46,989 bases of DNA from Sharpea porci (GCF_009695655.1 NZ_VUNM01000020.1:1-46989); one strand, 5' to 3'; positions 36,257 to 46,829 are shown, counted from the stretch's first letter. Program-made: numbers and translations. Notes: a model not told the origin generated them from the letters alone.

Positions 36257-37216
36257 GCGAAGTTCTTCCCTTCTTTTTGCTTCTTCATCATAGCGCTCTA
36301 TTATTCTTGCTACAACAGGATGTCTCACAACATCAAGTGCACTTAAATAAATGAATTTGATACCTTTCACTCCTTTAAGCAGCTTTGCAGCAACCTTAAG
36401 ACCACTTTCAACACCATGAGCTAAGTCAATCTGAGTAATATCACCTGTAATAATCATTTTAGAGTTAAAGCCAAGTCTTGTTAAGAACATCTTCATCTGA
36501 TTGTTTGTCGTATTCTGTGCTTCATCAAGAATGACATAGGCATCATCAAGTGTACGTCCACGCATATAAGCTAATGGGGCAATTTCAATCACGCCTTTTT
36601 CAATCAGTTTTTCCGTCTTCTCAACACCAAGCATATCATATAATGCATCATAAAGCGGACGTAAATAAGGATCAATCTTTTCCTTTAAATCCCCAGGTAG
36701 AAAGCCAAGCGATTCCCCTGCCTCGACTGCTGGGCGAGTAAGGATGATACGTTTAACTTCATTATTCTTTAAGGCCTGTACAGCAAAGATAACAGCGAGA
36801 TAGGTTTTACCTGTCCCAGCTGGTCCAATCGCAAAGACAACATCATTATTCTTTAACGAAAGATAATAATCTCTTTGTCCAATTGTCTTTGGTGTAATCA
36901 GCTTACCTGAATGCGTTCTAGCAATTTGAATGGCATAAAGTGATTCAAGATCTTTGAGCTGATTGGATTTACTGAGGGCAATAGCACTCATAATTTCTTT
37001 CTTTGAAACACGGATATGCTTACGTATCAGCTTCAACAGATGCATAATGACATCTTCTAATTGTTCATTCTCTTCCTGAATGATGATTTCATTACCTCTT
37101 ACAATAATATCAGTCTTGAATTCCTCTTCAAGAATAGCAATGTTTTCTTCATTAGGTCCACAAAGGGCTTGGATTTCTTCAATTGTATAATCTGCTAATT
37201 CAAGTCTTTTTTCCAT
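36242..37216 (-). CDS. phoH: PhoH family ATPase
   Basis: A 324-residue PhoH-like protein. An N-terminal KH-like region (IAILEEEFKTDIIVRGNEIII) precedes the P-loop FAIGPAGTGKTYLAV (about 133-147), IILTRPAVEAGESLGFLPGD and the Walker B-like VILDEAQNTT, then ITGDITQIDL. PhoH proteins are RNA-associated ATPases, often linked with YbeY and ribosome quality, in the cytoplasm. YbeY is not in this window; rpsU lies just upstream on the same strand but behind its own terminator. Confidence 0.93.
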   Translation of the reverse strand: MEKRLELADYTIEEIQALCGPNEENIAILEEEFKTDIIVRGNEIIIQEENEQLEDVIMHLLKLIRKHIRVSKKEIMSAIALSKSNQLKDLESLYAIQIARTHSGKLITPKTIGQRDYYLSLKNNDVVFAIGPAGTGKTYLAVIFAVQALKNNEVKRIILTRPAVEAGESLGFLPGDLKEKIDPYLRPLYDALYDMLGVEKTEKLIEKGVIEIAPLAYMRGRTLDDAYVILDEAQNTTNNQMKMFLTRLGFNSKMIITGDITQIDLAHGVESGLKVAAKLLKGVKGIKFIYLSALDVVRHPVVARIIERYDEEAKRREELRKNRT

Positions 37217-37247
37217 AAATGTTCACTTCCTAATTCCATTATACATG

Positions 37248-37275
37248 AAAAAAAGAAGGCATTACACCTTCTTTC
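37248..37275 (-). terminator. Terminator of rpsU
   Basis: On the minus strand AAAGAAGG-TGTAATG-CCTTCTTT followed by TTTTT, 7 nt after the rpsU stop. Confidence 0.85.
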
Positions 37276-37281
37276 TTACTT

Positions 37282-37467
37282 TTATCTTCTTCTCTTGCGC
37301 TGATTCTTTCTAGCTGCTTCTGATTTCATTTTTCTCTTTAAACCAGGTTTAACGTAGAATTCTCTCTTACGAGCTTCAGCAAGGGTTCCTGTTCTAGATA
37401 CCTGTCTTTTGAAACGACGTAAAGCGTCATCTAAAGATTCGTTTTCTCTTACTACAGTTTTAGCCAT
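37282..37467 (-). CDS. rpsU: 30S ribosomal protein S21
   Basis: A 61-residue basic ribosomal protein that aids initiation near the anti-Shine-Dalgarno region. [27 protein letters not shown] is the family's start, and the Arg/Lys-rich end ([10 protein letters not shown]) is typical. The ribosome site (AAAGGGGGG) is strong. The promoter is TTGCAT, 16-bp spacer, TATAAT at 37506-37533. It is a single-gene unit. Confidence 0.96.
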   Translation of the reverse strand: MAKTVVRENESLDDALRRFKRQVSRTGTLAEARKREFYVKPGLKRKMKSEAARKNQRKRRR

Positions 37468-37505
37468 TGGACATTCCCCCCTTTACTTCTAAGATTACGT
37501 TAGTC

Positions 37506-37533
37506 ATTATAACATCTCATTACATTAATGCAA
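37506..37533 (-). promoter_or_regulatory. Promoter of rpsU
   Basis: On the minus strand TTGCAT (37528-37533), 16-bp spacer, TATAAT (37506-37511). Confidence 0.65.
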
Positions 37534-37558
37534 TACTTTTTTATCAATTATGAGATAT

Positions 37559-38200
37559 TTATTCAGCCATTAACTTCACGCCTGCAGATGCACCAATACG
37601 TGTTGCACCAGCTTCAATCATGGCCATCATTTCTTCATGCGTATGAATACCACCTGATGCCTTGACCTGACAACGATCGCCAACAGTTTCCTTCATAAGT
37701 TTAACAGCATGTACAGTTGCTCCCCCTTTAGAGAATCCCGTTGATGTTTTCACAAAATCAGCACCTGCTTCTACAGAAAGCTCACATGCACGAATAATTT
37801 CTTCATCATCTAATAAACATGTTTCAAGAATGACTTTTGTGATTTTACCAGGTGTAGCATCAACAACAGCCTTAATATCATTTAAGACATAAGCATCATC
37901 ATGATCCTTTAATGCGCCAACATTAATTACCATATCTACTTCCTGGGCACCATTTTCAACAGCTTCCTTGGCTTCAAAAACCTTTGTAGCAGTTGTCGTA
38001 GCACCTAGTGGGAAGCCGATAACAGTACATGGCTTAACATCTGTTCCCTTTAATTCTTCGGCACAGAATTTTACCCAGCAGGCATTAACCATAACACTCG
38101 CAAAATCATATTCCTTAGCTTCATCACAAAGCTTCTTGATATCTGCTCTTGTGGCATCCTGGGCTAAATTAGTGTGGTCAATATATTTATTATATTTCAT
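37559..38200 (-). CDS. deoC: Deoxyribose-phosphate aldolase
   Basis: A 213-residue class I aldolase that splits 2-deoxyribose 5-phosphate into acetaldehyde and glyceraldehyde 3-phosphate. [49 protein letters not shown] and [20 protein letters not shown] (Schiff-base Lys in FVKTSTGF), then [18 protein letters not shown], are all present. The start at 38200 sits 8 nt after AAAGGAGG; the next ATG upstream (38206) is too close to it, and longer starts fall inside the upstream gene. It overlaps the MurE-like gene by 11 bp and is the last gene of a five-gene operon. Confidence 0.95.
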   Translation of the reverse strand: MKYNKYIDHTNLAQDATRADIKKLCDEAKEYDFASVMVNACWVKFCAEELKGTDVKPCTVIGFPLGATTTATKVFEAKEAVENGAQEVDMVINVGALKDHDDAYVLNDIKAVVDATPGKITKVILETCLLDDEEIIRACELSVEAGADFVKTSTGFSKGGATVHAVKLMKETVGDRCQVKASGGIHTHEEMMAMIEAGATRIGASAGVKLMAE

Positions 38201-39662
38201 CTTCATTTCCTCCTTTAAAGATTGCATCAATAGCACTCTTGGCAACATATTTATCTCCTGGATAAGGTGTATTCGACAAACTTGATGCCATGAATTGCTC
38301 ATGACCTTTTCCCAATATTAAAATTATATCATCTTTACAAGCAAGTTCAACAGCTTGTGAAATCGCAATACGTCGATTTGTGATAATGACAGAAACAGGC
38401 TTTGAAATATAGTTTTGCATCATTTCACAGGCTTCCTGAACATTATCTATACGACCATCCTGCTCCGTTAAAATCACCTGATCACAATAATTATTCGCCA
38501 GTCTCGCTATTTCGATTTCCTTTTCTTCACTGCGTGTGCCACTTGGACCAAATACGGCAATAATACGTCCTTTGCCTCGTTTCACCTTTCTTGCAAATTT
38601 AAAGATATTTTCATAAGAATGTATATAGGCACAATAATCAATTAAGATATCAAATGGCTGATCCGTGTCTAAAAGCTCCATGCGTCCATCAATCGGTTTA
38701 ATAAAGCCCAATGCTTCAATGATTTGTTCAAGAGGCATCTCCATCGACTTAAGCGCTGCAATAAGAGCAAGAACCATCGGAACATTAAAGCCTCCAAGTA
38801 TTGGAACAGAGACATCAAACATATGTCCATCAAGAAGCAAGATGAATTCTGTATGATCAATATATTCACGAATATCATGCGCCATGATGTCAGCACGATG
38901 TTCAATGCCATAAGTAATGATTTTAGCCTTGATGACATCATTGGTCTGTAGAAAATGATTGAAGACAACGGAATCTGCATTAAGTATCGCTGTATTCTTT
39001 TCATCTAATCGTTCAAAGAGCTTGGCATAAGCACGCATAAGATTATCCATTGTACCGTGTAAATCAAGATTTTCAGGATAAAGATTTGTGAATATTGCAA
39101 CATCAAAGTCAATAGAATCCACTCTATGCAGTGTTAGGCCATAAGAAGAGACTTCTAAAGCCACCCCTTTTACATTCGACTTCACCATTTCATTAAGGGT
39201 ACGGTGCAGATAGATTGGTTCAGGTGTTGTATAAGGAGAATGAACAATACGATTATCAAACTGGGAATCGTTTGTTCCCACATATCCCATACGAATATAA
39301 TGTCCCAATACATCCTTAATCATCAATGAGACAATTGTTTTCCCGCTTGTTCCTGTCACACCAAATACTGTCATTTTATATGATGGATAGTCATAAAAGA
39401 TATTCGCAACACGGTTAAGCTCAGCCAAAACATCATTGACCTGTATATAGAGCACACCAGGATATTCACGCTTTAGTGGCTTAGAGTGAACAATGCATTT
39501 TGCCCCTTGAAAGACAGCATCATCAGCATATTTATGTCCATCCGTACTTAAACCTTCGACGCAAAAGAAGATTGAGTCTTTACCAACATATCTAGAATCA
39601 CTATGTAAAGATAAAATCTTAAAATCTTCCTCAACATCAAATAATTCATTGATTCTCTTCAT
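38190..39662 (-). CDS. Divergent MurE-like Mur ligase
   Basis: A 490-residue protein with the MurE order: [15 protein letters not shown] (N-terminal domain), P-loop GVTGTSGKT (101-109), YTTPEP (144-149), [12 protein letters not shown] (170-181), [12 protein letters not shown] (193-204), [11 protein letters not shown] (290-300), DGRMELL, and ILGKGHEQF near the end. MurE adds the third amino acid to UDP-MurNAc-L-Ala-D-Glu. Several usual residues are changed: SSHAL to SSYGL, DHLDFH to ENLDLH, DYAHTPD to DYCAYIHSY, and the DNPR/DNPA substrate-specificity motif to EQDGR. It is probably a paralogue with altered substrate or activity. It overlaps both operon neighbours. Confidence 0.75.
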   Translation of the reverse strand: MKRINELFDVEEDFKILSLHSDSRYVGKDSIFFCVEGLSTDGHKYADDAVFQGAKCIVHSKPLKREYPGVLYIQVNDVLAELNRVANIFYDYPSYKMTVFGVTGTSGKTIVSLMIKDVLGHYIRMGYVGTNDSQFDNRIVHSPYTTPEPIYLHRTLNEMVKSNVKGVALEVSSYGLTLHRVDSIDFDVAIFTNLYPENLDLHGTMDNLMRAYAKLFERLDEKNTAILNADSVVFNHFLQTNDVIKAKIITYGIEHRADIMAHDIREYIDHTEFILLLDGHMFDVSVPILGGFNVPMVLALIAALKSMEMPLEQIIEALGFIKPIDGRMELLDTDQPFDILIDYCAYIHSYENIFKFARKVKRGKGRIIAVFGPSGTRSEEKEIEIARLANNYCDQVILTEQDGRIDNVQEACEMMQNYISKPVSVIITNRRIAISQAVELACKDDIILILGKGHEQFMASSLSNTPYPGDKYVAKSAIDAIFKGGNEDEI

Positions 39663-40956
39663 GATGATTTTCCCCTAAAAGATCCACTCCATCACAGGCA
39701 ATAATCTTAATATCATAAAGATGATTAAGCTTAATCCTATCATCCTTTACTTTAACAAGCAAATAATTGGAAGCATGGCCAATCTTGTAGCCATCTTTTT
39801 CTTCTTCAAATAACACTTCAAGCGTCTTTCCAACCTGACTGAGCGCAAATTCATGCTTTAATGTATCACTTAAAGCCATTAAACGCTTCACTCGTTCTTT
39901 CTTCACATCACCAGGTACTTGATTAGCCATGGTTGCTGCAGGTGTTCCACTGCGCTTTGAATACGGGAAGACATGAAGCTGATTGAAATGACACTTCTTA
40001 ATCCAGTTATAGGTATGTTCGAAATCTTCTTCAGTTTCTCCTGGAAATCCAACAATAACATCTGTTGTGACTGAAAGGGTTGGCAAAGCTTTCTTTAATT
40101 TGTTGAGATTATCTTCAAATTCAGCTGTTGTATAATGTCTTGCCATACGTCTTAAAGTTTCATCCGTACCAGATTGAATAGGAATATGCAGATGATCAAC
40201 AATTACTGGTGAAGTGGCTATTAAGTTAATGATTTCAGGTGTTACCTGACTCATTTCAATAGAGGAAATACGTATTCTCTTTAACCCTTCAACCTTGGTT
40301 GAAAGATCCCTTAATAAGTCACTAAAACTATAATTTTCTAAATCCATGCCATATCCAGCAGTATGAATACCAGTGAGAACAATTTCTACAAATCCCTGAT
40401 TCACAAGTTCCTGTGCTTGTCTTAAGACATCTTCTGGCGCTCTTGAACGCACCCCGCCACGGGCATAAGGAATGATGCAATAAGTACAAAAATTATTACA
40501 GCCATCCTGAATCTTCATAAAGGCTCTTGTACGATTTTCAAAAGATGTGATATTGAGTTTTTCGAATTGTTTTAGCTTCATGACATCGGAAACATCGACA
40601 ATCTGTTTATGATTATTCTTATATTCCTCTATATAATCAACAATCTTTTCACGATGTTTTGTCCCAATGACAATATCAACACCTTCAATCTCAGCAACCT
40701 CACCACTCGCCACCTGGGCATAACATCCCACGACAGCAATAATAGCATCAGGATTCTCCTTCTTAGCACGTCTGATCATCTGCCTGCTTTTGGCATCGCC
40801 TGTATTCGTGACTGTGCATGTATTGATGACATAGACATCAGCTTTCTCTTTCCAGTCAACGCTTGTATATCCTCTTTGCTTAAAGAGTTCAAGCATTCCC
40901 TCCGATTCATAACTATTAACTTTACATCCTAATGTATGAAATGCTACACTTGCCAT
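39646..40956 (-). CDS. mtaB: tRNA t6A37 methylthiotransferase MtaB
   Basis: A 436-residue radical-SAM enzyme that turns t6A into ms2t6A at position 37 of ANN-decoding tRNAs. The N-terminal UPF0004 domain has cluster cysteines in HTLGCKVNSYES, VINTCTVT and VVGCYAQ. The radical-SAM motif is QDGCNNFCTYCIIPYARGG (about 146-164), followed by EIVLTGIHTAGYG and IPIQSGTDETLRRMARHY. A TRAM domain ends the protein. The GCKVN and GVRSRAP wording marks MtaB rather than MiaB. It lies 3 bp after the 257-residue gene and overlaps the MurE-like gene by 17 bp. Confidence 0.93.
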   Translation of the reverse strand: MASVAFHTLGCKVNSYESEGMLELFKQRGYTSVDWKEKADVYVINTCTVTNTGDAKSRQMIRRAKKENPDAIIAVVGCYAQVASGEVAEIEGVDIVIGTKHREKIVDYIEEYKNNHKQIVDVSDVMKLKQFEKLNITSFENRTRAFMKIQDGCNNFCTYCIIPYARGGVRSRAPEDVLRQAQELVNQGFVEIVLTGIHTAGYGMDLENYSFSDLLRDLSTKVEGLKRIRISSIEMSQVTPEIINLIATSPVIVDHLHIPIQSGTDETLRRMARHYTTAEFEDNLNKLKKALPTLSVTTDVIVGFPGETEEDFEHTYNWIKKCHFNQLHVFPYSKRSGTPAATMANQVPGDVKKERVKRLMALSDTLKHEFALSQVGKTLEVLFEEEKDGYKIGHASNYLLVKVKDDRIKLNHLYDIKIIACDGVDLLGENHHEENQ

Positions 40957-40959
40957 TCT

Positions 40960-41733
40960 TTACTCCTTAATTAATTTACTTAATTTCTTATGAACTTTCT
41001 CATTCATCAATCCCTTTTCCAACATATAGTCAAGCACATCTTTATTCTTTTCGTCCATAAAATAAGCGCATAATGTCTTAACATCCTCTATTTCAATCTT
41101 ACGCTCTACTTTAGGCATGCTGAGATAAATACGGTTGACAAGATCAAGAGATGCTTTTTCTAGAATAAAAATCATATCCTGATCCTTGAAGAAATAAGCA
41201 AGAAAACCATCTTGATCATAAACCTTCTCTAAAGAAGAAAAGTTGGTATTAAACATATTGATTCCATAAAGATCAAGAGGTGTATGAGGATTGATGGCCA
41301 TATTCTTAATCTTTTCAGCATGTTGTTTAAGTGTTGTCAAACTATAATCCTGAATAAACCAGCGATTAATTTCTGGTTCGTATTGGGGAAGATAGATTTC
41401 TAAATCACTCGTCTTCTCATAGAAATGGGGCAGTTCTGCTAAGACTGGAGATAGATCATTATTAAACATCTTCTGCTTTTCTTCATAATTAATATAGTTG
41501 AACGTATCGTAGTATTCACCTCTAAAATCATCCCAAGCACGGTTAATGCGCCATTCATTATAGAAGCTTCGATAGATCACTTCAAATAGAAAGAGATCCA
41601 TTTCTTGTTTGACTTTAAAATCAATTTTATGATCATTTAATAGATTCTTATGTTCCTCTATTTCTTTATAGAGTGGTGTTTTACTTAATTTTATGATTGT
41701 TGCTTGTTTGTTGAATTTTTCAATAAATCCCAT
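40960..41733 (-). CDS. Unknown 257-residue protein in the rsmE-mtaB operon
   Basis: I do not recognise a family. It is soluble, acidic and rich in aromatic residues (EWRINRAWDDFRGEYYDTFNYINYEEKQKMF; PHFYEKTSDLEIYLPQYEPEINRWF), with a helical C-terminus (CAYFMDEKNKDVLDYMLEKGLMNEKVHKKLSKLIKE). No catalytic motif, signal peptide or membrane helix is seen. The start overlaps the rsmE stop by 14 bp and the stop is 3 bp from mtaB, so it is tightly coupled to two RNA-modification genes. That placement hints at an RNA or translation role, but nothing in the sequence proves it. Confidence 0.6.
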   Translation of the reverse strand: MGFIEKFNKQATIIKLSKTPLYKEIEEHKNLLNDHKIDFKVKQEMDLFLFEVIYRSFYNEWRINRAWDDFRGEYYDTFNYINYEEKQKMFNNDLSPVLAELPHFYEKTSDLEIYLPQYEPEINRWFIQDYSLTTLKQHAEKIKNMAINPHTPLDLYGINMFNTNFSSLEKVYDQDGFLAYFFKDQDMIFILEKASLDLVNRIYLSMPKVERKIEIEDVKTLCAYFMDEKNKDVLDYMLEKGLMNEKVHKKLSKLIKE

Positions 41734-42466
41734 TATTATTCAGCTCTCTTTCATATCCAATGACACTCAACATATAGAGTGGTGCTGTCTCACTGCGTAA
41801 TATTCTTTTGCCTAAACCACAGCGCTTAATTCCTAATGTTTCCATTGCTTCTATTTCGCTTTCATCAAAACCACCCTCAGGTCCAACAATAATCGTAATG
41901 GATTTAGTGAGTTGAGAAAGTGCTTGATGAAAAGTGCTTTCTTCGTGATTTCGACTTGCTTCTTCATAAGCGACTAGATTGACTTCACTTAAGTACTGAT
42001 GCAATGTCTTAATATTTGCAAGTTCAGTAATTTCAGGGAGAATTTCCCTTTCGCTTTGTTCAGCAGCTTCCTGAATGATACGGTTGTAGCGCTCATACTT
42101 CTTTTTAAGACTCTTAGCGTCCGTTCTGATAATTGAGCGTTGGCACATAAATGGAACGATACGGCTTACCCCAAGCTCTGTCGCCTTCTTGAGCACAAAT
42201 TCAAACTTGTCTCCTTTTGGCAAGCCATAAACGAGTGTCACATCAACATCAAGTTCATGATTCTCATCGATATGCTTTTCTTTAATCAGCACACCCTTTG
42301 TGACATCCGCAATCGTACAGTCATAGACATTGTGATCCTCATCTATGCAGATAACATGGGTACCATTTGTATAGCGCATAACTTTACTTATATGCTTATG
42401 CATGACGCTATCCGCTTCAATAATGCCATCATGCATCTGTGTATTCTTAATAAAATATCTTTGCAT
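41720..42466 (-). CDS. rsmE: 16S rRNA (uracil(1498)-N(3))-methyltransferase RsmE
   Basis: A 248-residue SPOUT methyltransferase acting on assembled 30S subunits. It has an N-terminal PUA-like domain (MQRYFIKNTQMHDGIIEADSVMHKHISKVMRY), VTLVYGLPKGDKFEFVLKKATELGV, CQRSIIRTDAKS, and the knot motif ITIIVGPEGGFDESEIEAMETLG ... GLGKRILRSETAPLYMLSVIGYE. All SAM-binding knot residues are present. It is the first gene of the rsmE-257aa-mtaB-murE-like-deoC operon. Confidence 0.94.
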   Translation of the reverse strand: MQRYFIKNTQMHDGIIEADSVMHKHISKVMRYTNGTHVICIDEDHNVYDCTIADVTKGVLIKEKHIDENHELDVDVTLVYGLPKGDKFEFVLKKATELGVSRIVPFMCQRSIIRTDAKSLKKKYERYNRIIQEAAEQSEREILPEITELANIKTLHQYLSEVNLVAYEEASRNHEESTFHQALSQLTKSITIIVGPEGGFDESEIEAMETLGIKRCGLGKRILRSETAPLYMLSVIGYERELNNNGIY

Positions 42467-42543
42467 AAAGTTCCTCCGCCTTGTATTCTAACATTTCTCT
42501 TTACTCAAGAAAAGCAATTCTACCACAGTGTTCCTCTAAAAGC

Positions 42544-42569
42544 AAAAAAGCGAAGATTTCTCTTCGCTT
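42544..42569 (-). terminator. Terminator of clpB
   Basis: On the minus strand AAGCGAAGA-GAAA-TCTTCGCTT followed by TTTTGC, at the clpB stop codon. Confidence 0.85.
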
Positions 42570-45135
42570 AATGAGCCGGTCTAATAACAAATCCCTGATC
42601 ATAGTCAATGACAACATGGTCACCTTCCTTAACATGACCAGCAATCATTTCTCTAGCAAGAAGTGTTTCAATATTACTCTGGATATAACGTTTGATTGGA
42701 CGAGCACCAAATGTCACATCATAAGCATCAGCTTCAATCTTTGCTTTAGCACGATCTGTAACACTTAATGTAATCTTCTTTTCACTTAAACGTTCTTCAA
42801 GTTCACCAACGAACTTATCAATAATATCGTAAACAACAGATTCATTCAGACTATTGAACATAATAATTTCATCAATACGGTTTAAGAATTCAGGTTTGAA
42901 GTGCGCTTTTAAGTCTTCTTCAACAAGCTTTCTATTCTCTGGTGTATTACCATTCAACAAGTATTGTGAACCAATATTACTTGTCATAATGATGATTGTA
43001 TTCTTGAAGGATACAACATTGCCTTTAGAATCCGTTAAACGTCCATCATCCAATAACTGTAAGAGAATATTGAAGACATCAGGATGAGCTTTCTCAATTT
43101 CATCGAGCAGTACAATGCTATAAGGAGCACGACGTACAGCTTCTGTTAACTGACCGCCTTCTTCATAACCAACATATCCTGGAGGTGCACCGACAAGACG
43201 TGACACACTGAATTTCTCCATATATTCACTCATATCAATACGAACAATATTACGTTCACTATCAAAGAGCTGTTCAGCTAAAGCTTTTGCGACTTCCGTC
43301 TTACCAACACCCGTAGGACCTAGGAAGAGGAAGGAACCAATTGGTCGATTCTCATCATTAATGCCTGCACGACTTCTTAAAATCGCATCAGTCACCGTCT
43401 TAATGGCTTCATCTTGCCCCATAACACGTTTTTTAAGAATATCTTCTAGATGTAATAATTTCTCTTTTTCACTTTCCATCAATTTACTTACTGGAATATG
43501 TGTCCAACGAGAAATGACTTCAGAGATTGTATCGACAGTTACTTTCTCCTGCAATAATGCATCTTCTTTTTCAGCTTCCTGATGAGCTGCAATTTCCTTT
43601 TCAATAGCAGGTAAAGTTTGGTATTTGATACGTGAAGCTTCTTCTAGATTGCCTTCTGTCTCATATTGGGACATTGCTGTTTCAAGACGCTGTTTTTCAT
43701 TTTTCAATTTCTTAACATGATCCAGGCTAGATTTTTCTTCTTTCCACTTATCTGTTAAGCCAGAAATCTTTTCATTCAATGAAGCAATCTTTTCCTGGAT
43801 AGAAGCAAGACGTTCTTTTGTATCTTCACTCTGATCTTCTTTTTCAATAGAAATACGTTCCATTTCCAGTCTATTCTTATCACGTGTTAAGCTATCAAGT
43901 TCTTCTGGCATTGAATCAATTTCCATACGTACACTTGCACAGGCTTCATCAATTAAATCGATGGCTTTATCAGGTAAGAAACGATCTGTGATATAACGAT
44001 CACTCATATGGGCTGCTGCAATAATGGCATTATCAGTAATCTGAACACCATGATGGCTTTCAAAGGATTCCTTTAAACCACGAAGAATAGCAATCGTGTC
44101 ATCAATATCTGGCTCACCGACAAGAATCTTTTGGAAACGTCTTTCAAGAGCTGGATCTTTTTCAATATATTCACGATATTCGTCAAGTGTTGTTGCCCCA
44201 ATACAATGTAACTCACCACGAGCAAGCATAGGTTTCAACAAGTTAGCAGCATCCATTGCCCCATCTGTCTTACCAGCGCCAACTAGCTGATGAATTTCAT
44301 CGATAAACATGATAATGTTACCTTCAGACTTCTTGATTTCTGATAATACGGCTTTTAATCTCTCTTCGAACTCACCACGATATTTAGCCCCAGCAACAAG
44401 TGAACCTAAATCAAGTTCAAACAATGTTTTGCCTTTCAATGTTTCAGGCACATCATTCTTGAAAATACGCCAAGCCAATCCTTCAACAATGGCTGTCTTA
44501 CCAACACCTGGTTCACCAATCAAGATTGGGTTATTTTTTGTCTTACGACTCAAGATCTGAATCACACGTCTGATTTCTTCATCACGACCGATGACTGGAT
44601 CAAGCTTGCCATCTCTCACATCCTGAATTAAATTACGTCCATATTTTTCTAAGACTTCATAGTTGTTTTCAGGATTTGGATTATCAACATTATGTCCACC
44701 ACGCATTTCATCAATGATCTTCTTTACTTGTTTTTCATTGAGATTGAATTTCTTAATAAAATCATTAATAAATGTTGTATTGGTCTTAAATAAGGCAAGA
44801 ATTAAATGTTCAACTGACATATAACTATCCTTATATTGTGTCATGACTGTATTAGCATTGCCTATTAACTGATTTAAATCATAGCTCATACGTAAGTCAT
44901 TTTCACTTACCTGACCAACATTGGGTTTTTTATTGATCGATGCATTCAAATAATCTCTGACATCGTTAACTCTAATTCCTAACTTTGAGAGCACGCGATA
45001 AAATATACCGCTGGAATCTTCCAATAAGGCATACAGCAAATGTTCTACATCAATGACCTGCTGTCCTAATGCCATAGCAGAACTTGCTGCTCTGCCAAAA
45101 GCTTCCTGCATTGTCTGTGTGAATTTTTCATTCAT
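42568..45135 (-). CDS. clpB: ATP-dependent disaggregase ClpB
   Basis: An 855-residue AAA+ chaperone that rescues aggregated proteins with DnaK. The Clp N domain spans 1-145. The first AAA module has Walker A GEPGVGKT (207-214) and Walker [13 protein letters not shown] long coiled-coil middle domain (about 410-530) distinguishes ClpB from ClpC/ClpA. The second AAA module has [32 protein letters not shown] and a GARPIKR sensor 2. No ClpP-binding loop is seen. Transcription starts from TTGACA/TATAAT flanked by two CIRCE operators, so HrcA repression is expected rather than CtsR. Confidence 0.96.
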   Translation of the reverse strand: MNEKFTQTMQEAFGRAASSAMALGQQVIDVEHLLYALLEDSSGIFYRVLSKLGIRVNDVRDYLNASINKKPNVGQVSENDLRMSYDLNQLIGNANTVMTQYKDSYMSVEHLILALFKTNTTFINDFIKKFNLNEKQVKKIIDEMRGGHNVDNPNPENNYEVLEKYGRNLIQDVRDGKLDPVIGRDEEIRRVIQILSRKTKNNPILIGEPGVGKTAIVEGLAWRIFKNDVPETLKGKTLFELDLGSLVAGAKYRGEFEERLKAVLSEIKKSEGNIIMFIDEIHQLVGAGKTDGAMDAANLLKPMLARGELHCIGATTLDEYREYIEKDPALERRFQKILVGEPDIDDTIAILRGLKESFESHHGVQITDNAIIAAAHMSDRYITDRFLPDKAIDLIDEACASVRMEIDSMPEELDSLTRDKNRLEMERISIEKEDQSEDTKERLASIQEKIASLNEKISGLTDKWKEEKSSLDHVKKLKNEKQRLETAMSQYETEGNLEEASRIKYQTLPAIEKEIAAHQEAEKEDALLQEKVTVDTISEVISRWTHIPVSKLMESEKEKLLHLEDILKKRVMGQDEAIKTVTDAILRSRAGINDENRPIGSFLFLGPTGVGKTEVAKALAEQLFDSERNIVRIDMSEYMEKFSVSRLVGAPPGYVGYEEGGQLTEAVRRAPYSIVLLDEIEKAHPDVFNILLQLLDDGRLTDSKGNVVSFKNTIIIMTSNIGSQYLLNGNTPENRKLVEEDLKAHFKPEFLNRIDEIIMFNSLNESVVYDIIDKFVGELEERLSEKKITLSVTDRAKAKIEADAYDVTFGARPIKRYIQSNIETLLAREMIAGHVKEGDHVVIDYDQGFVIRPAH

Positions 45136-45148
45136 AATATCACTCCCT

Positions 45149-45221
45149 TTAGCACTCTCTTCTTCTTTGTGCTAATTGTATTATACATCGATTTTTAGCA
45201 CTGTCAATAGGTGATTGCTAA
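45149..45221 (-). promoter_or_regulatory. clpB promoter with two CIRCE (HrcA) operators
   Basis: CIRCE copy 1: TTAGCACTC, 9 bp, TTGTGCTAA (45149-45175), two mismatches from consensus. CIRCE copy 2: TTAGCACTG, 9 bp, GATTGCTAA (45195-45221), two mismatches. On the minus strand the promoter is TTGACA (45202-45207, inside copy 2), 16-bp spacer, TATAAT (45180-45185, between the copies). Repressor would cover both sides of the promoter. Confidence 0.9.
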
Positions 45222-45290
45222 AAAGAAGAAGAAAAGATATCTATTTTTTTCTATTTCCTCTATAATGATAGAAAAGGATGTGATAAATAC

Positions 45291-46829
45291 ATGAATATGA
45301 CTAATGAAGAAATTGGTGACGTCAAGAATAGTGTAAAAAGATTATTCTTTGTCGTTGTCTCAGTTATACTACAACTTGTCTGGCTTGCTTATTTAATGAC
45401 AGAAGTTGTTGATATATCGCCTTATATTTCGGGAGGCTTGCAGGTGATTGCTGTTATTATTGCTTTATTTCTCTATGCTGGAAGACGCAATCCCGATATC
45501 AAGCTGCCATGGATTATGTTAATCTTAGTCTTTCCAGTCTTAGGTGTATTGATGTTTATACTCTTTGATGCAAGTATAACAACATATACAGTTCGTAAAC
45601 ATATCGAAGCTATTGATCAACAGATTGATCCCCATCTCAAACAGAACGAAGAGACACTCAATGCACTCAAGAAGGAAGATCCTTCAATGAGTAATATTGC
45701 GACATATCTTTATAAATATGCCAATGCACCTGTCTATCGTTACAACGATGTCACTTTCTACAACAATGCTTCCGATGCTATTGAAGCCCAAAAGGAAGCT
45801 TTAAAAAAGGCTAAACGTTTTATCTTTATGGAATATCATGCGATTGAGGATGCCCAAAGCTTTGCTCCTATTAAAGAAATCTTAGCAGCCAAGGTCAAAG
45901 AAGGCGTTGATGTACGTATCTTCTATGATGATGTTGGTTCGATTGGCTTTATCAACACAGATTTTATCGAACGAATGGAAGAGCTCGGTATACACACCCG
46001 TGTTTTCAACAAAGTTGTGCCCTTTCTCTCCTTCTTTATGAACAATCGTGATCATCGTAAAATAACAGTCGTTGATGGACAGGTCGGTTTTACAGGTGGT
46101 TATAATCTCGCAAACGAGTATTTCAACCTCACTCATCCCTATGGTCATTGGAAAGATACTGGCATACGTATCGAAGGTAGTGCTGTTCAGTCATTGACAG
46201 CTCTCTTTCTTGAAATGTGGAATGCGATAAAGGATGACCATGACAATATCACAAACTTCCTCTATATGACACCACATTATAAATCCGATGGCTTTATTCA
46301 GCCCTACGGCGATACACCCCTTGACCAGGAAACAACAGGTGAAGATGTTTACTTAAATATCATCAAGCGCGCTAAGCATTATGTCTATATCACAACGCCT
46401 TATTTAATTACGACAAGTGATATGACAAGAGAACTCACTCTTGCAGCGAAAAGAGGTGTTGATGTCAAAATCATTACCCCTGGTATTCCTGACAAGAAAA
46501 CCATCTATCGTGTTACACGCAGCTATTATCAAAATCTCGTCCGTGCCGGAGTAGAAATCTATGAATATACACCTGGATTTATGCACGCTAAGGAAATTAT
46601 CTCTGATGACGAGATTGCGACATGTGGTACGATTAACTTTGATTACCGTTCTCTTTATCATCACTTTGAAAATGGTGCTGTGCTTTTTAAATGTTCATGT
46701 ATTAAAGACATGATTACGGACTTCAACAATACACTTACTGTTTGTGAAAATGTCACAGATAAATATTTACATCGTCGTGGGCGTTCTATTATTGATATTG
46801 TCTTGAGATTATTTGCCCCACTTCTTTAG
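45291..46829 (+). CDS. cls: Cardiolipin synthase
   Basis: A 512-residue membrane enzyme that joins two phosphatidylglycerols into cardiolipin. Three N-terminal hydrophobic segments (FFVVVSVILQLVWLAYLM, GGLQVIAVIIALFLYAG, WIMLILVFPVLGVLMFILF) anchor it. Two phospholipase D HKD motifs are complete: NRDHRKITVVDGQVGFTGGYN and MHAKEIISDDEIATCGTINFD. Length is normal. It is divergent from clpB, with a TATAAT-like box near 45262-45267, and is followed by its own terminator. Confidence 0.95.
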   Translation: MNMTNEEIGDVKNSVKRLFFVVVSVILQLVWLAYLMTEVVDISPYISGGLQVIAVIIALFLYAGRRNPDIKLPWIMLILVFPVLGVLMFILFDASITTYTVRKHIEAIDQQIDPHLKQNEETLNALKKEDPSMSNIATYLYKYANAPVYRYNDVTFYNNASDAIEAQKEALKKAKRFIFMEYHAIEDAQSFAPIKEILAAKVKEGVDVRIFYDDVGSIGFINTDFIERMEELGIHTRVFNKVVPFLSFFMNNRDHRKITVVDGQVGFTGGYNLANEYFNLTHPYGHWKDTGIRIEGSAVQSLTALFLEMWNAIKDDHDNITNFLYMTPHYKSDGFIQPYGDTPLDQETTGEDVYLNIIKRAKHYVYITTPYLITTSDMTRELTLAAKRGVDVKIITPGIPDKKTIYRVTRSYYQNLVRAGVEIYEYTPGFMHAKEIISDDEIATCGTINFDYRSLYHHFENGAVLFKCSCIKDMITDFNNTLTVCENVTDKYLHRRGRSIIDIVLRLFAPLL

